Assembly (NCBI GenBank): GCA_964017235.1
Contig: OZ024929.1
Location: 24,549,464 to 24,613,463 of the forward strand
Origin: Sabellastarte sp. h YS-2021
Taxonomy: Eukaryota > Annelida > Polychaeta > Sabellida > Sabellidae
DNA length: 64,000 nucleotides
Reading direction: 5' to 3'
Made by a program: the position numbers and the translations under genes. The first letter of the stretch is position 1. Each line of letters begins with the position of its first letter. The notes beneath the pieces are model-generated. The model made no database searches. It worked only from the letters and a program-made list of their open reading frames with translations, and was not told the DNA's origin. Of the stretch, positions 1 through 11,739 are shown in pieces.

Positions 1-1417
1 TCCCAGTGATTCCAGACTCTTTTTTTTTGGAAGGTTGATGTTTCTGTTCCTACATTGTGAATAAGTCCATGGGTACGATTGAATGGAACTAAATTTTTGG
101 TCTATGTAATTTATTGATATTGAAATGTTTTGTTATGGTGAATTCATCTATGACCATATGTTTACATGGCTGTTTGTAAATATGAAATTCTGTCACTTGT
201 TCAGGTTGGAATTGATGTTCAGGTAAAATATTTCTCTTTCAAATCATGTTAACATGCACACATAGTAAACTGTGTGTAAGTAGAACCCGATGTACAGTGA
301 ATATCAGTATTCATAGAACTAGTTTATTGGCCTGAACATCAGAAAATGCTGCAGGGTTGTCAGTATACAAACAGAAGTTAGCCATTACTAGAACCAAATC
401 CAGTGGATATTGGAGGTTCTGGTACATGGAAATTTAATTTTTTTTTTCAAATGTACACACATTTAAGATCCTCATATTTATTCTGTAGAACAGAACTACA
501 TGTACTTATAATTAAAGGAATATTTAGTTTATTTATTTACACTTAGTGGTATTATATTTTATTCTGTCTCACAAACACGACAGTTTTCTATATATTTTCC
601 AGATCTTCACATTTTTAACGAACAATGATTTAAAATATATTTCAATTATAACTTAGTTAGGTGATTTAGTTCCCGAACAAAATTCAACTTCAGGATCATG
701 TGTATTTAATTTGTATGTTCCTTTACCTGAAAACAATGTTTCTACAGGTAATGCAGTCACTGACTGTAACTTTATTTTAAGATAACGTGCAATGTCCTAA
801 AACTTTTAATTGTATCAATGCAATCTCACATTTAGTTATGATGAGCCAATGAAATTATCTAAAAGGACCTTAGTAGCCAATCGGATTTCACAGACACTGA
901 ACCAGATATAGCAATATACTAACACAAAACTACATGATACACAAGTATATACCCTAGCATTCTGTGATATGTATATGAATTATAGGTGTTTTTGCATATA
1001 TTGGTGTATTTCAAGTATTTTATAACTATGTTTATATGAACTAGTTTCTGGGTGTGTGATGTACTTTATGTAGATCTATTTATACCGTAGGTTGAATGTT
1101 TATTAGTTTTTGTACAGTGTAACTTTATTAAAAAATCAAAAGTTAAGTTCTATTTTCAGTGATGTATGCTTTATATGAATGTATACTTGTTATATATTTA
1201 GACTTTAATTGTTATTGGTACCATGTGTTGATAGTTACAACAATAAATCTATACTTACCATTGACTCGTCATTACAATCCATGCACCAAGATTGCAGACA
1301 TACAAACTGTCCTTTATCTTTAAGAACACCATCAAACCTGTTTGTGGCTCTTACGCATTTTTGGTCTCAAAAATAACAACCTCACTGTGTCAATATCTCA
1401 GAAATTTTGATCTAATT
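1..1417. other. Non-coding, AT-rich stretch
   Basis: I see no coding exon here. Every reading frame is closed at short intervals. An AATAAA hexamer at 1242-1247 could be the polyadenylation signal of a gene lying upstream of the window, so part of this may be a 3' untranslated region; nothing else supports that. Confidence 0.3.
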
Positions 1418-3170
1418 AAGCGTCCCTGAAAGGGCGCTTATTTGGTTTCGCGTCAGTTTCCTCGCCGCCACCGCATTGTGGTCTCCCTTGAATATCTCCC
1501 TTATTATTGCAAGCTTTTTAACCATATATGGCAGTTATATACCTTAGGCGTGGGAAAATTTTTCCACATGCTTAAATTTGACCTTTGATCTTTATCAAGG
1601 TCACATGATCAAAAAATAGTTTTTTCGGGTACACCCGCCCGTCATCGCAGTTCAGGAAAATCTACTGACCATAGAGGCTTGTTACTTCATACACATGTTT
1701 ACACTATCAAAAACATGAGCTGATTAGATTTTGGGAGCAATCTGATGAAAATTGACCGATTTATGAGTGATTTTCTCACAGGTACCAATCAGAAAGCTTA
1801 AAATTCATGTGAACCCCCTATTATCTTCTTAAGTATTGCATTTAGAGCCATAAAATGTATTGGGAGGTAGTAGGAAACCATATGTGGAGAGTCTAGAAAG
1901 CAAGTCAAATTTCCCCCTCGACCCCCCTGTAGGGGTCAAACTGGGCTAGCCAATTTCATCTTTTCCCCTTATATCTCCTTTATTCTTTCTTCTAGAGCTT
2001 GAGAATGTGTTAAGAGGTATTGGGAAACCATATGTGAAGAGTCTAGATAGCCGGTCATATTTACCCCCAGACCCTCCCTTATGGGTCAAACTGGGGTCAT
2101 AAAATAGCCGATTTTGTGTTTTTGCCTTTTATCTCCTTTATTCTTGCTTCTAGAGCTTTAGAATGTATTAAGAGGTATTGGGAAACCATATGTGAAGAGT
2201 CTAGATAGCTGGTCAGATTTACCCCCGGACCCCTCCTTATGGGTCAAACTGGGGGTCATAAAATAGCTGATTTTGTGTTTTTGCCTTATATCTCCTTTAT
2301 TCTTGCTTTTAGAGTTTAGAATGTAATAAGAGGTATTGGGAAACTTTGTGTGAAGAGTCTAGGTAGCTGGTCAGATTTACTCCCGTATCCCCCCTTATGG
2401 GTCAAACTGGGGTTATAAAATAGCCGATTATGTGTTTTTGCCTTTTATCTCCTTTATTCTTGCTTTTAGAGCTTTAGAATGTATTAAGAGGTATTGGGAA
2501 ACCATATGTGAAGAGTCTAGACAGCCGGTCATATTTACCCCCAGACCCTCCCTTATGGGTCAAACTGGGGTCATAAAATAGCCGATTTTGTGTTTTTGCC
2601 TTTTATCCCCTTTATTCTTGCTTTTAGAGCTTTAGAATGTATTAAGAGGTATTGGGAAACCATATGAGAAGAGTCTAGATAGCTGGTCAGAATTACCCCC
2701 AGACCCCCCCTTATGGGTCAAACTGGGGTAATAAAATAGCCGATTATGTGTTTTTGCCTCTTATCTCCTTTATTCTTGCTTTTAGAGTTTTAGAATGTAT
2801 TAAGAGGTATTGGGAAACCTTATGTGATGAGTCTAGATAGCTGGTCAGATTTACCCCCGGATCCCCCCTTATGGGTCAAACTGGGGTCATAAAATAGCCG
2901 ATTTTGTGTTTTTGCCTTTTATCTGTTTTATTCTTTTAGAGTTTTAGAATGTATTGAGAGGTATTGGGAAACCTTATGTGAAGAGTCTAGATAGCTGGTC
3001 AGATTTACCCCCCCCCCCCCCTTTATGGATTAAACTGGATTCATCAAATAGCCGATTCTGTGTTTTTGCCTTATATCTATTTTATTCTTGCTTTTAGAGA
3101 TTTACAATGTATTCAGAGGTATTGGGAAACCTTATGTGAAGAGTCTAGATAGCTGGTCAGATTTACCAGA
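1418..3170 (+). repeat. R1 element: terminal hairpin plus 158-bp tandem array
   Basis: The element opens with a near-perfect hairpin at 1418-1439 (arms AAGCG-CCCT and AGGG-CGCTT, one bulge), followed by a flank containing TTGGTTTCGCGTCAG. A tandem array then runs from about 1800 to 3170. The anchor GGGTCAAACTGG starts at 1933, 2083, 2241, 2399, 2557, 2715 and 2873, with a decayed copy at 3027, so spacing is 158 bp for five consecutive steps (150 and 154 at the ends). The last units are most diverged, and a C-run at 3008-3020 interrupts the array. The flank motif after the hairpin resembles the one next to the R4 hairpin (TTTGGTTTAGCGTTAG read on the minus strand), which suggests a common origin. 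I infer a non-autonomous hairpin-ended mobile element; no protein is encoded. Confidence 0.75.
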
Positions 3171-3261
3171 TAGATGTGTTCAAAGCATTGTGTCATAAAC
3201 TTCTTGCCTTTCTAAAGGCTCACATTTTACTATGCTTTTTTCTAAAATGTAAATAGATATA

Positions 3262-3713
3262 CCGTAAATGACCTATTTAGCGCACAGTGCGCTAAGCAAA
3301 GTCTATTTTTATTCAATATTTGTTGGGAAAAAATGTCCCTTTTAGCGCACCCACCATGAAACACTTTCCGGGATGAAGTTTCGGTCAATCCGGTAGAAAA
3401 ACGGTGTTTCGACATTTAGAAATACCCACTTCCTGTAAATATGGCGGTAGATGAAAACAAACTCGAAAGTCTTGATAAAAATGTGAATTTATTAAGTAAA
3501 AATATGTAAATTATATAGAAAAATATGTGGATATTGAGAAAAATTAAGAAAGGTAAGATTTAAGCTGAATAATCCATCATTAGTAACCTTTTATAACCAA
3601 CCGCGATTGTGCACTGTCTGATTGGTCATCCACTAGAAGTTGCCAAGTATATTGCTTTGAAAAGAGATAGGGTGCGGTTACAAGGGCGGATGCGCTAAAT
3701 AGGTCATTTACGG
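3262..3713 (+). mobile_element. MITE with perfect 23-bp terminal inverted repeats
   Basis: Positions 3262-3284 and 3691-3713 are perfect inverted repeats (23 of 23 bases, starting CCGTAAATGACCTATTTAGC). TA dinucleotides at 3260-3261 and 3714-3715 fit a TA target duplication, as in the Tc1/mariner superfamily. Inside, 3441-3509 is a short open frame of 22 codons starting MAVDENKLES, preceded by CACTTCCTGTAAAT. A diverged relative inside the DIRS copy at about 34.2 kb keeps the same ATG region. I infer that the element is an internally deleted derivative of an autonomous transposon and retains the transposase start region. The 23/23 match implies recent activity. Confidence 0.8.
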
Positions 3714-3715
3714 TA

Positions 3716-4990
3716 TATGGCATTTATAAAGCACTGTTACTCTTTAATTAAGTAGTTTTATGGTGTAACTTTCGACCTATTATAAGTATTGATGCTTTAT
3801 GTATTCTTAGCCAGAGCATTTATTCAATTAACTTTTCGCAATTTATGACCACAGAAAACAAAATAAAGCTTAAATTTTTCTTTCATGTTAATGCATGAAC
3901 TTCCACACTGTCTGCTTAACTTTCACTTCTTCTCTCAGCACGGCATGTTTTTAGTTTCAAAAACCTTTTTCTACTGTATATCATATTGCAGTGAACCTTT
4001 TTGGGACGCTTAGTTTTTGTTAGCAAAAACATTTTTCTAGTTTTAGAAGAGTTTAAAGACTGAAAATGAAAATTGCAAAAAAATTCTGTTTTAACACCCC
4101 ATTTTGGATTTTACAAGTTGATGCTTCGCACTGTTACAGTAATACTCTAAATTAGGTATTTGTGTTCCTTTCAGTGGTAATGGAAATTTTTACCCATATA
4201 ACAGGACCCTCTGTTGTGTAGGAGTGTAAATATAGAGAGTCAGAAATGTGAAAATCAGCACTGAGAAAACCCAATTATTTCCCTCACCTCTGAAGTGGAG
4301 GGGTGAGGGTAGTGTTCTCAGGTCTGTTTGTCCATTCACCTAACTCAAAAACTATATGTTGGTCCTGGGGCATACTTTCACACAAGGTGGGGTCTAACCT
4401 TGGCTTGGTCCTCCTCAGACATACAGTCTGGATGTGGATGGCAAATCCACATTTGTTTTTGTGTTTTTCATCACTGTCTGTGGCCAGATGTTTGTGCATT
4501 CTCTGATATTGCTTGGTTTTAATTATGGAACATGCTGATCTTGTGATTTTAATGACAATCTTATGCTTTTCATATCGCAGTGCCAGAGTTTCAGTCAATA
4601 ATTCCTCTTAACAATGTCTAATTTGAAGGGGTAACCAAGTTTGATGTGATGATTGTCTTGTGATGATGATTTGCTACTGTATCCTACCAATTCCTACTCC
4701 TATATCCTACTATTTCTTAGTACTATTACTTTACTACTATACCTGTCATCACTCTTGGAGGTGGAGATTTAGTTTAAATCAGAATATCTGTGATTGAGAG
4801 TAAACTTCCTGAAGGTCATTGATTTGGGTATACAGCAGAGATATCCTGACAATTCCACATGAGTGTCCTTAACTATCAAACTGACATTTGTGTGACATGA
4901 CCTATAAACTAAAGTACGCACTAGGAATTTAATGCATGTTGATAAACTCTTAAGGATACATGTACTCACATTGCCCAGGCGAATAAAATT
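3716..4990. other. No recognisable feature
   Basis: AT-rich single-copy-looking sequence. Open frames at 4284-4598 on either strand show no family resemblance and no splice context. I see nothing else to annotate. Confidence 0.3.
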
Positions 4991-4997
4991 TATTTTG

Positions 4998-5586
4998 ACC
5001 ATGGACTTTCATGGATGCCCATGGATGTCCAGGGGCACAAGTCCATGGATGTCCATGGATATCCATGTTTTGTTAAATGGCATCATGGTCAAAGACCATG
5101 GATGTACTGACCATGGTCAGAGTCCATGGTCTGTCAAAACATGGTCTAGTCCATGGACTTTAACCATGGCCATTGTCCATGGATGTCCATGTTTTGTTAA
5201 ATGGCATCATGGTCAAAGATGATGGACTTTGAAACCATGGTTTACTCCATGGACTTAACAAGTTGTCCATGGACTTTAACCATGGCCATTGTCCATGGTT
5301 GTCCATGTATATCCATGTTTTATTAAATGGCGCCATGGTCAGAGACCATGGACTCACTGACGATGGTCAGAGTCCATGGTATGTAAAAACATGATCCAGT
5401 CCATGGACTATAACCCTGGACTTTATCCACGGTCAGTGTGTATGTATGTCCATGGACATCCATGTTTTATTACATGAAACCATGGTAAGAGACCATGGAC
5501 TCAGTGACCATGGTCTAGGCCATGGACTTTGACCATGGTCAGGTTTCCATGATATAGTCCATGGACTATACATGGTTGGCCATGGA
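4998..5586. repeat. CCATGG-saturated palindromic repeat cluster 1
   Basis: By hand count about 27 copies of the six-base palindrome CCATGG lie in roughly 590 bp, where about 0.15 would be expected by chance. They are set in an irregular tandem repeat: the segment CCATGTTTT-TTA-ATGG recurs at about 5063, 5187, 5313 and 5460 (steps near 124, 126 and 147 bp). Phrases such as TCCATGGACTTTAACCATGG recur in both orientations, so the single strand can fold into many alternative hairpins. Open frames here (for example 4932-5222) merely translate the DNA repeat, giving runs rich in Trp, Met, His and Pro, and are not taken as genes. Confidence 0.8.
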
Positions 5587-5624
5587 CCCTGACAATGTTC
5601 AATATGCAAGCATGTTTGTAGATG

Positions 5625-7190
5625 TTCGAAAAAGAAATAGGTAATTAGAAGCTACATACCTTTAGTCTATTTGGAATATCAGCTTTGAAGATGTTAAATA
5701 GCCTGACATACTACACATTACTATATTTCCTTTTTAATGTAAGGTATATAATTATCCAGATTATCTGATTCAATATAGAATGTAGGAACACAGACATTTT
5801 GAATACATCTCAAGTATGTAAAACACTATTTCCTTCTTTAATCTAATTTTTACAATTATCCAAGATTATGAAATTCAATCTAACATGTAGAACACAAACA
5901 GACATTATGAATACATCTGAAATATGTAAAACACTGAATATAAAGAATATTCACCACTCATTTTATGGAAATAAATTCCAACAAAACACAGTTCTTTGTT
6001 TGAAATAAAAAAGTGAAAATGGTTTGGCTTTCTTCAATCTTGGGTACAGGAGTACTTCTTACTTTGAATTGGTGTTTATAAGTTATAGTTAGATATGAAG
6101 ACTGGCCTTCAAAACCTAGAAATTAATAAACAAAAAACAATACAATTTGGATAGGATAAATCAAGAAATAGAATAAAATTATAGACTGATACTTCATAAC
6201 TTGAGTAGGTGGCGCATCTTCCTTCATATATTTTTCACTTTAAGATGACCTGACCCTGAAGTTATCACACTCACAGGCAGCACAATAACCTTATGTGTGT
6301 ACAGTAACCTGTGGAGTGACTGACCTTAGTTTATATTTGCAACATAATCATTATCACAAATTAGTGTAATCACCCCATGTACATAAGATAGGTTCCACAT
6401 GATTTAATATAAATTGACCAATCCTAAACTGATATAAGTTGTTTTGCAAAGACACAGGTGTACTTAGACATATTTAAATTAAGGCAAACTTTTATGTTAA
6501 GATAACCTGTTACTTCTATCTGGACACCCTTTTCAGTGAACACAGCTTACAGACAAAAAAGCCATCAGTGTAGTTTCCAGCTGTGTGTTTTAAGTTGCTA
6601 GCCTTATTCTTACACAATCTTATTTATTTAAATATATGTATCATCAGGAAATTATTAGAGCGTAACTGAATATCCCTGTTACTTGAGAATAAAAACTTGT
6701 AACGTGTTATTATGTGGATAGGAAAGTTTTTTTCAGAGCTTTATGATTTGATATGTAACAGCTTAGTTATCAGCCAATTATCAAGAAAGAACAGCCTTTC
6801 AAGAAGACTATGAAATTGTGTCCACTGTATTAAATGTTTCATTATCTTCTCCATCACATAAAATCTTCCCTAGTTTGTATAACTGCACTAAAATGTGGAG
6901 ATTCAGATGAGGCACATTGTTACTTTACAGTTTTATTCATTTTTTAATATATGATACAACCAAATGGAAAAATAGTATTATTATGTTGCAATTATTTTTA
7001 TTTTTTGCCAATGTTGGTTTGCCATGATGTTTCATGTTCTAAGTATTACTTTTCCATAATATTGTAGATCCACAAATGTCACAACCAGCCTAATGTAATA
7101 TTTTCTTTTAATGTTGCAAACAAAAGTATATAATTTATATACATGAATTTAGACAGTGAGGACTGACAATTAAAGGTCATATGCTGCCTC
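5625..7190. other. Non-coding spacer between the two CCATGG clusters
   Basis: AT-rich sequence without long frames. A weak local duplication is visible around 5750-5940, where phrases like ACACAGACATTTTGAATACATCT recur at about 120 bp spacing. No gene seen. Confidence 0.35.
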
Positions 7191-7214
7191 ACATGGACTC
7201 GATCTTAACATAGA

Positions 7215-7565
7215 ATCCATGGTCAACCATAAATACTTAATTGCGGTTCACGGTCAACCATGGACCAGAGGACAGAGTCCATTGTCAACCATGGACCAGA
7301 GAACAAAGTCCATGGTTAACCATGGACCAGTGAAGAAACTCCATGGTCAACTATGGACACTTGAATGTAGTCCATGGTCAACCACGGACAACTAGACTGA
7401 GTCCATGGTCTAACATGGACACTTACATGCAGTCCATGGTCAGGACATGCAAAACCATCATGTCCATGGTTTTTGATGGTCTGGTCCTTCGTACGAGTAT
7501 GGATTTTGATGGTCGTTCATGGATATCCATGGTCGACCATCAAATACCATGCAGTCCATGGTCAT
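7215..7565. repeat. CCATGG-rich palindromic repeat cluster 2
   Basis: About 12 CCATGG sites in 350 bp, mostly within AGTCCATGGTCAACCATGGACCA-like phrases spaced about 30-45 bp. The words are related to cluster 1, but the order and spacing differ, so this is a separate array of the same type rather than a recent copy. It runs directly into a SINE-like repeat at 7626. Confidence 0.75.
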
Positions 7566-7625
7566 TCATGGTCACCATTTCGCCGGGGTACTGGATCAAA
7601 GATCAAAGCTAGGGTTCTGCATCTA

Positions 7626-7745
7626 GTTCAACAGCCAGTGCCATACTGGGACACAGGTCCTCCACTTTGTCACCTGTGGGTAACGAGCTTATAAAGAGGT
7701 GCCAGCCTATGATTAGATGCAAAACCTGCTAACCCACTAGACCAC
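7626..7745 (-). mobile_element. tRNA-derived SINE, antisense copy 1
   Basis: Read on the minus strand it begins GTGGTCTAGTGGGTTAGCAG, which looks like a tRNA A box. The other end carries the shared phrase TTCAACAGCCAG on the plus strand. Related copies lie near 11640-11735, 18785-18880, 28265-28400, 40988-41105 and 49328-49378. The family assignment rests on these repeated copies and the A/B-box-like motifs. Confidence 0.5.
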
Positions 7746-8053
7746 ATTACTGGTATAACTGCATATGTCATTGTGACACTTAAAGCCAGCTCTGGTAAAG
7801 ATAAAACAAATATAAAACAATATACTAATGGTTAAAGTAAGTGTTGCCATCTTACGATCTGTATCTCTACTCTTATAAACACTTGACAGGTGGAGTTATC
7901 AGTTGACCAGTCCAACAACTAGGATGTATTAGGCATCTTTGTTACCCCTCCAGTGTGAGAAATTTTTGTTTTTCTTTAGCTGTTAGATAAATGTCAAACT
8001 GCTAGATTGCAAGCAAGACGTTTGTTCATCACCATAAACACTAGCTCCATTTT

Positions 8054-9485
8054 TACCCCACAGCCCTTAAGGGCTGTTGGGGTATTGTTTTCACCCATGG
8101 TGTCCGGATGGTCAGGTGGGCAGCGGGAAAAAGTTTGTCTGGCCTGTATCTCAGAAACCGTAAGGTGTAGAAAGTTGATACTTAGTAGGGACATTGGTTT
8201 GGAGGTGTAGGTGTGCAACGTCATGGTCTGACCTTGATTTGACCTTGCCGTAGTGACCTTGAGTTTGAAAATTTTGTCGGGGCTATATTTCAGAAACCGT
8301 AAGGTGTAAGAAGTTGATACTTGGTAGAAACATTGGTTACGGGGTGTAGGTGTGCAATGTCATGGTGTGACCTTGATTTGACCTTTGACCTTGCCGTAGT
8401 GACCTTGACCTATAAAATCTTGTGCTGGCTATATCTTGGAAACCACAAGGTGTAGGAAGTTGATACTTGGTAAGGACATTGGTTAGGGGGTGTAGGTGTG
8501 CAGCGTCATGGTATGACACTGATTTGATCTTTGACCTTGCTGTAGTGACCTTGACCTGTAAAATCTTCTCTGGGCTATATCTTGGACATTCTAAGGTGTA
8601 GGTACTTAGTAGGGACATTGGTTAGGGGTTGTAAGTGTGCAACATCATGGTGAGACCCTGATTTGACCTTTGACCTTGCCATAGTGACCTTGACCTATAA
8701 AATCTTGTCCGGGCTATATCTCGGAAACCACAAGGTGTAGGAAGTTGATAGTTGGTAGGGACATTAGTTAGGGGGTGTAGGCATGCAACGTCATGGTCTG
8801 ACCTTGATTTGACCTTTGACCTTGCTGTAGTGACCTTGACCTATAAAATCTTGTCTGGGCTATATCTCAGAAACCGTAAAGTGTAGGAAGTTGATACTTG
8901 GTAAGGACATTGGTTAGGGGGTGTAGGTGTGCAGCGTCATGGTATGACACTGATTTGATCTTTGACCTTGCTGTAGTGACCTTGACCTGTAAAATCTTCT
9001 CTGGGCTATATCTTGGACATTCTAAGGTGTAGGTACTTAGTAGGGACATTGGTTAGGGGTTGTAGGTGTGCAACATCATGGTGAGACCCTGATTTGACCT
9101 TTGACCTTGTCATAGTGACCTTGACCTATAAAATCTTGTCCGGGCTATATCTCGGAAACCATAAGGTGTAGGAAGTTGATACTTGGTAGGGACATTGGTT
9201 AGGGGATGTAGGTGTGCATCGTCATGGTCTGACCTTGATTTGACCTTGCCGTAATGACCTTGAGTTTGAAAATCTTGAATTGTCTTGTTTTAGTACTTTA
9301 TCTTTACATATGTTTTCTTTCTCTTAGATGTTATTTTTTCTATTTAAACATTATTTGGATCTTTATATAAGTGACACACCGCTGAAAGTATCCCGGTCTT
9401 TGTACTGTTTCACTACTTCTACATGTCATGGTGTTGAAAACTATTTCCCCAGGCTGTGGGGTATGGGCATCTCTGATGCTATTTT
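8054..9485 (-). mobile_element. R2 element, complete copy (hairpin, 8-unit array, flank)
   Basis: A hairpin at 8054-8084 (13-bp stem, arms TACCCC-ACAGCCC and GGGCTGT-GGGGTA around TTAA) marks one end. An array with unit anchors at 8220, 8359, 8505, 8644, 8790, 8936, 9075 and 9221 follows. The steps are 139 or 146 bp. A higher-order duplication is visible: about 8501-8740 recurs almost unchanged at 8932-9170, a 431-bp shift. The other flank (9340-9485) ends in the palindrome GCATCTCTGATGC (9467-9479) and recurs in inverted orientation at 30208-30340 and 41290-41430. Most units contain TGACCTTTGACCT, a DR1 arrangement of AGGTCA half-sites. I infer a non-autonomous Helentron-like element about 1.43 kb long; there is no coding capacity. 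Confidence 0.75.
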
Positions 9486-9921
9486 AGACTATTGCAGTTT
9501 CCGATGTTTACCATTGTCACAGAGATGTTTTGCAGTTTGACTAAGTAAAATGTTTGTGTCCCTTTTGGCAGCTTTGATTACATTGGGATAGGCAATCAGT
9601 ATTTTCCACCTGTTGTCATGAGCTAGAATCAAACCCAACACTAAAGAGGTGATGGTCATGTGATCAATTGCCAAATTTGGAAACAAATGGATGGGTGAGC
9701 TTTCACCCTTACTATGTGGATTATACAACCTTTTAATATCATTTGGTTACTTTATCTTGTTTTAATCTTTTTTTTAGTTATTTATTTTTATATACTTTTT
9801 GGGGGGAATGGAGTTATTTACCAAACTTAAGTTATTGACAGTGTACATGGTTAGTTTCAAAAGTATTGCAATAAGCACCAACTGTACAGAACTGACTTTT
9901 ATAAACAAGTATTTCATTATT

Positions 9922-10575
9922 AGGAAAGCTAGCCTGATAGTAATTTTGGCATAGTTTCAAAACTAAATGGCCGCCATATCACATGTTTAATGTCAAATGG
10001 GTTTACCCTATTAAAAAGGTCTTATATCTCCCTTGAGAATGATCCTAGGGGTTTGGAATGTGAAAACAACTTGTAAGAAGTCATATCCTGGGAATCTTTT
10101 CTAGGTTTTGAATTTGACCTTTTACCCCTGCTTCAATTTAAATGGGGGTCATCACACTAAAACATCCATATATCTCCCTGGTTATTGGTGCTAGGGCTTC
10201 AGAATGTAAAAGCATCCCATGGGAAGTTCTGGCTAGCAAAAGCTTTGCTTGTGAACAATTTTGGCCTAATTTTGAAAAACGAAATAGCTGCCATAGCCAT
10301 TTATTTCAAAATCATTGAAATGCTCTAAAACTTAAAATATTGCAGCTAGGTTCATCACATTTACACAAAAGATATATGGCTAGGAAAGTTACCCTGACAG
10401 TAATTTATCACATATCACATGTTTAATGTCATATTTGATTATCCTTCTTTAAAATCCCTTATATCTCCCATATCATTGCTAATAGGGGTTTGGAATGTGA
10501 AAACAACTTCTAGGAAGTTATGGCCTGGAAATCTTTTCCAGTTGTTGACTTTGACCTTTGAGTTCAAACTTTAAA
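9922..10575 (+). repeat. Diverged tandem duplication, about 460-bp step
   Basis: The passage from GGAAAGCTAGCCTGATAGTAA at 9922 recurs from 10382 with the same order of landmarks (CATATCACATGTTTAATGTCA, TATATCTCCC, GGTTTGGAATGTGAAAACAAC, TTTGACCTTT). Wording and the phrase about upset of a value at -GGGTTTGGAATGT- resemble the R1 units, so this may be a distant relative of that family. Confidence 0.55.
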
Positions 10576-10719
10576 GATAAGGTTTTACCTCCCCATTTAA
10601 AAGTGAGGATCATACTTAGACAGGCCCAGTAGAATTGTCTTGCTTTAGCGTTGTATTAAAACTGATTGAATGTGTGCTTGCTAAGCAGCTATTAGAACAG
10701 GTGCCTTAATGATGCAAAA

Positions 10720-11500
10720 GAATGGATGTAAAGCAGTAAACTCAAATTGAATCCTGATAAGACTGAGTTTACAGTTTTTGGTTCCAAAAGAAAGAGGAAT
10801 ACGTTGTAAACGTGTTTCCCAACAGAGATCTTGGGCAGTCCTCTCTGCCGTGTCGAGTTGGTCATGAACCTGGCCATGTGTTTTGAATCTAATTTTTCTT
10901 GTCCAAACATGTTCAGTGTCTGCAAAAGTTGCTTTGTGCAACTCAGGGATTTCAGTGTTAGTCAGTTTCTTACTCACGATGACTATACTATTGTCAATGA
11001 TGTTGTTAGTAGTCAGTTGAATTACTATAATTCACTTTTCAGTGGTCTTTTCAAGTCCCATCTTCATAAATTACAATGTATCCAAAATGGTGCATGTGGA
11101 ATTGTATCTGACACTAGCAGAGACAATTATAACTCCTGTTATTTTTTAAACAATTGCACTGGCTTCCTGCTGAACATCACTCAGTGTATAAAAACCGTCA
11201 CACTTGTTTACACAGTTTTCTTCACACTGGTAAATTCCCCAAATATTTTGCTCCATATCTTTCTTCCTATAGTAGGTCTTATAGTACCAGGAGCAGAATG
11301 TTTGCAATTTCCTTGTTGTTCCAGAGTTTCACCCATGAACTCATAAGTCTATCAAACACATTGGTCATAGTTTTGCTTTTGATGCCCCCACTGTTTAGAA
11401 TGCTCTTCTTGATGAGATTTTCTGCATCTCCCTCTTTTGCCTCTTTCAGAAAGAAACTTAAAACCTACCTCTACATCAATCCAGAACCACCTTAGTCTTA
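10720..11500 (+). pseudogene. Decayed non-LTR retrotransposon reverse transcriptase (C-terminal part)
   Basis: Successive plus-strand frames give peptides typical of the C-terminal half of CR1/Jockey/L2-type reverse transcriptases: KLKLNPDKTEFTVFGSK near 10740, a stretch with CKSCFVQLRDF near 10920, then SQLNYYNSLFSG and KLQCIQNGACGIVSDTSR near 11020-11120. HWLPAEHH follows near 11155, and SFASFRKKLKTYLY near 11440. The frame changes several times and stops interrupt it (after the KRKRNTL motif, for example), so it is not functional. The catalytic YxDD region lies upstream in the family and is not seen here, so this is a 5'-truncated copy, as usual for LINE insertions. No poly-A tail or target duplication was identified. 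Confidence 0.75.
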
Positions 11501-11639
11501 ATCTTTCCCTCGTGTTCTCTGTGGTGCTTGACCTTTTTTGTCCCTGGATACTGAAATTTGATTGGCTGTTTTGGTGATATTGCACCTTAGGGTCCCCTTA
11601 GATAAATGAGAGATTAAGTGCTACAAAAGTCCCATTAGG

Positions 11640-11735
11640 ATCAGATTTATTGCCATTTGTGGGAGTCAAACCCACACAGAGATGACAGCTTGTGATCAGA
11701 TGTCAAACTTGCTGGCCACTCTATCACTAAGAACC
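11640..11735 (-). mobile_element. tRNA-derived SINE, partial antisense copy
   Basis: The phrase GCCATTTGTGGGAGTCAAACC and the following CTTGCTGGCCACTCTATCAC match the copies at 7.7 kb, 18.8 kb and 41.0 kb. On the minus strand GGTTTGACTCCC is B-box-like. It is partial: the TTCAACAGCCAG end is missing. Confidence 0.4.
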
Positions 11736-11739
11736 TGAT

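Noticed and set aside
4932-5357. Open frames rich in Trp, Pro, Met and His in the CCATGG cluster
   Set aside because: The peptide pattern follows from repeated CCATGG words and exists on both strands. No splice or homology support.
8337-9049. Minus-strand frames in the R2 array with identical repeated peptide
   Set aside because: They arise from the 431-bp higher-order duplication of non-coding repeat units.
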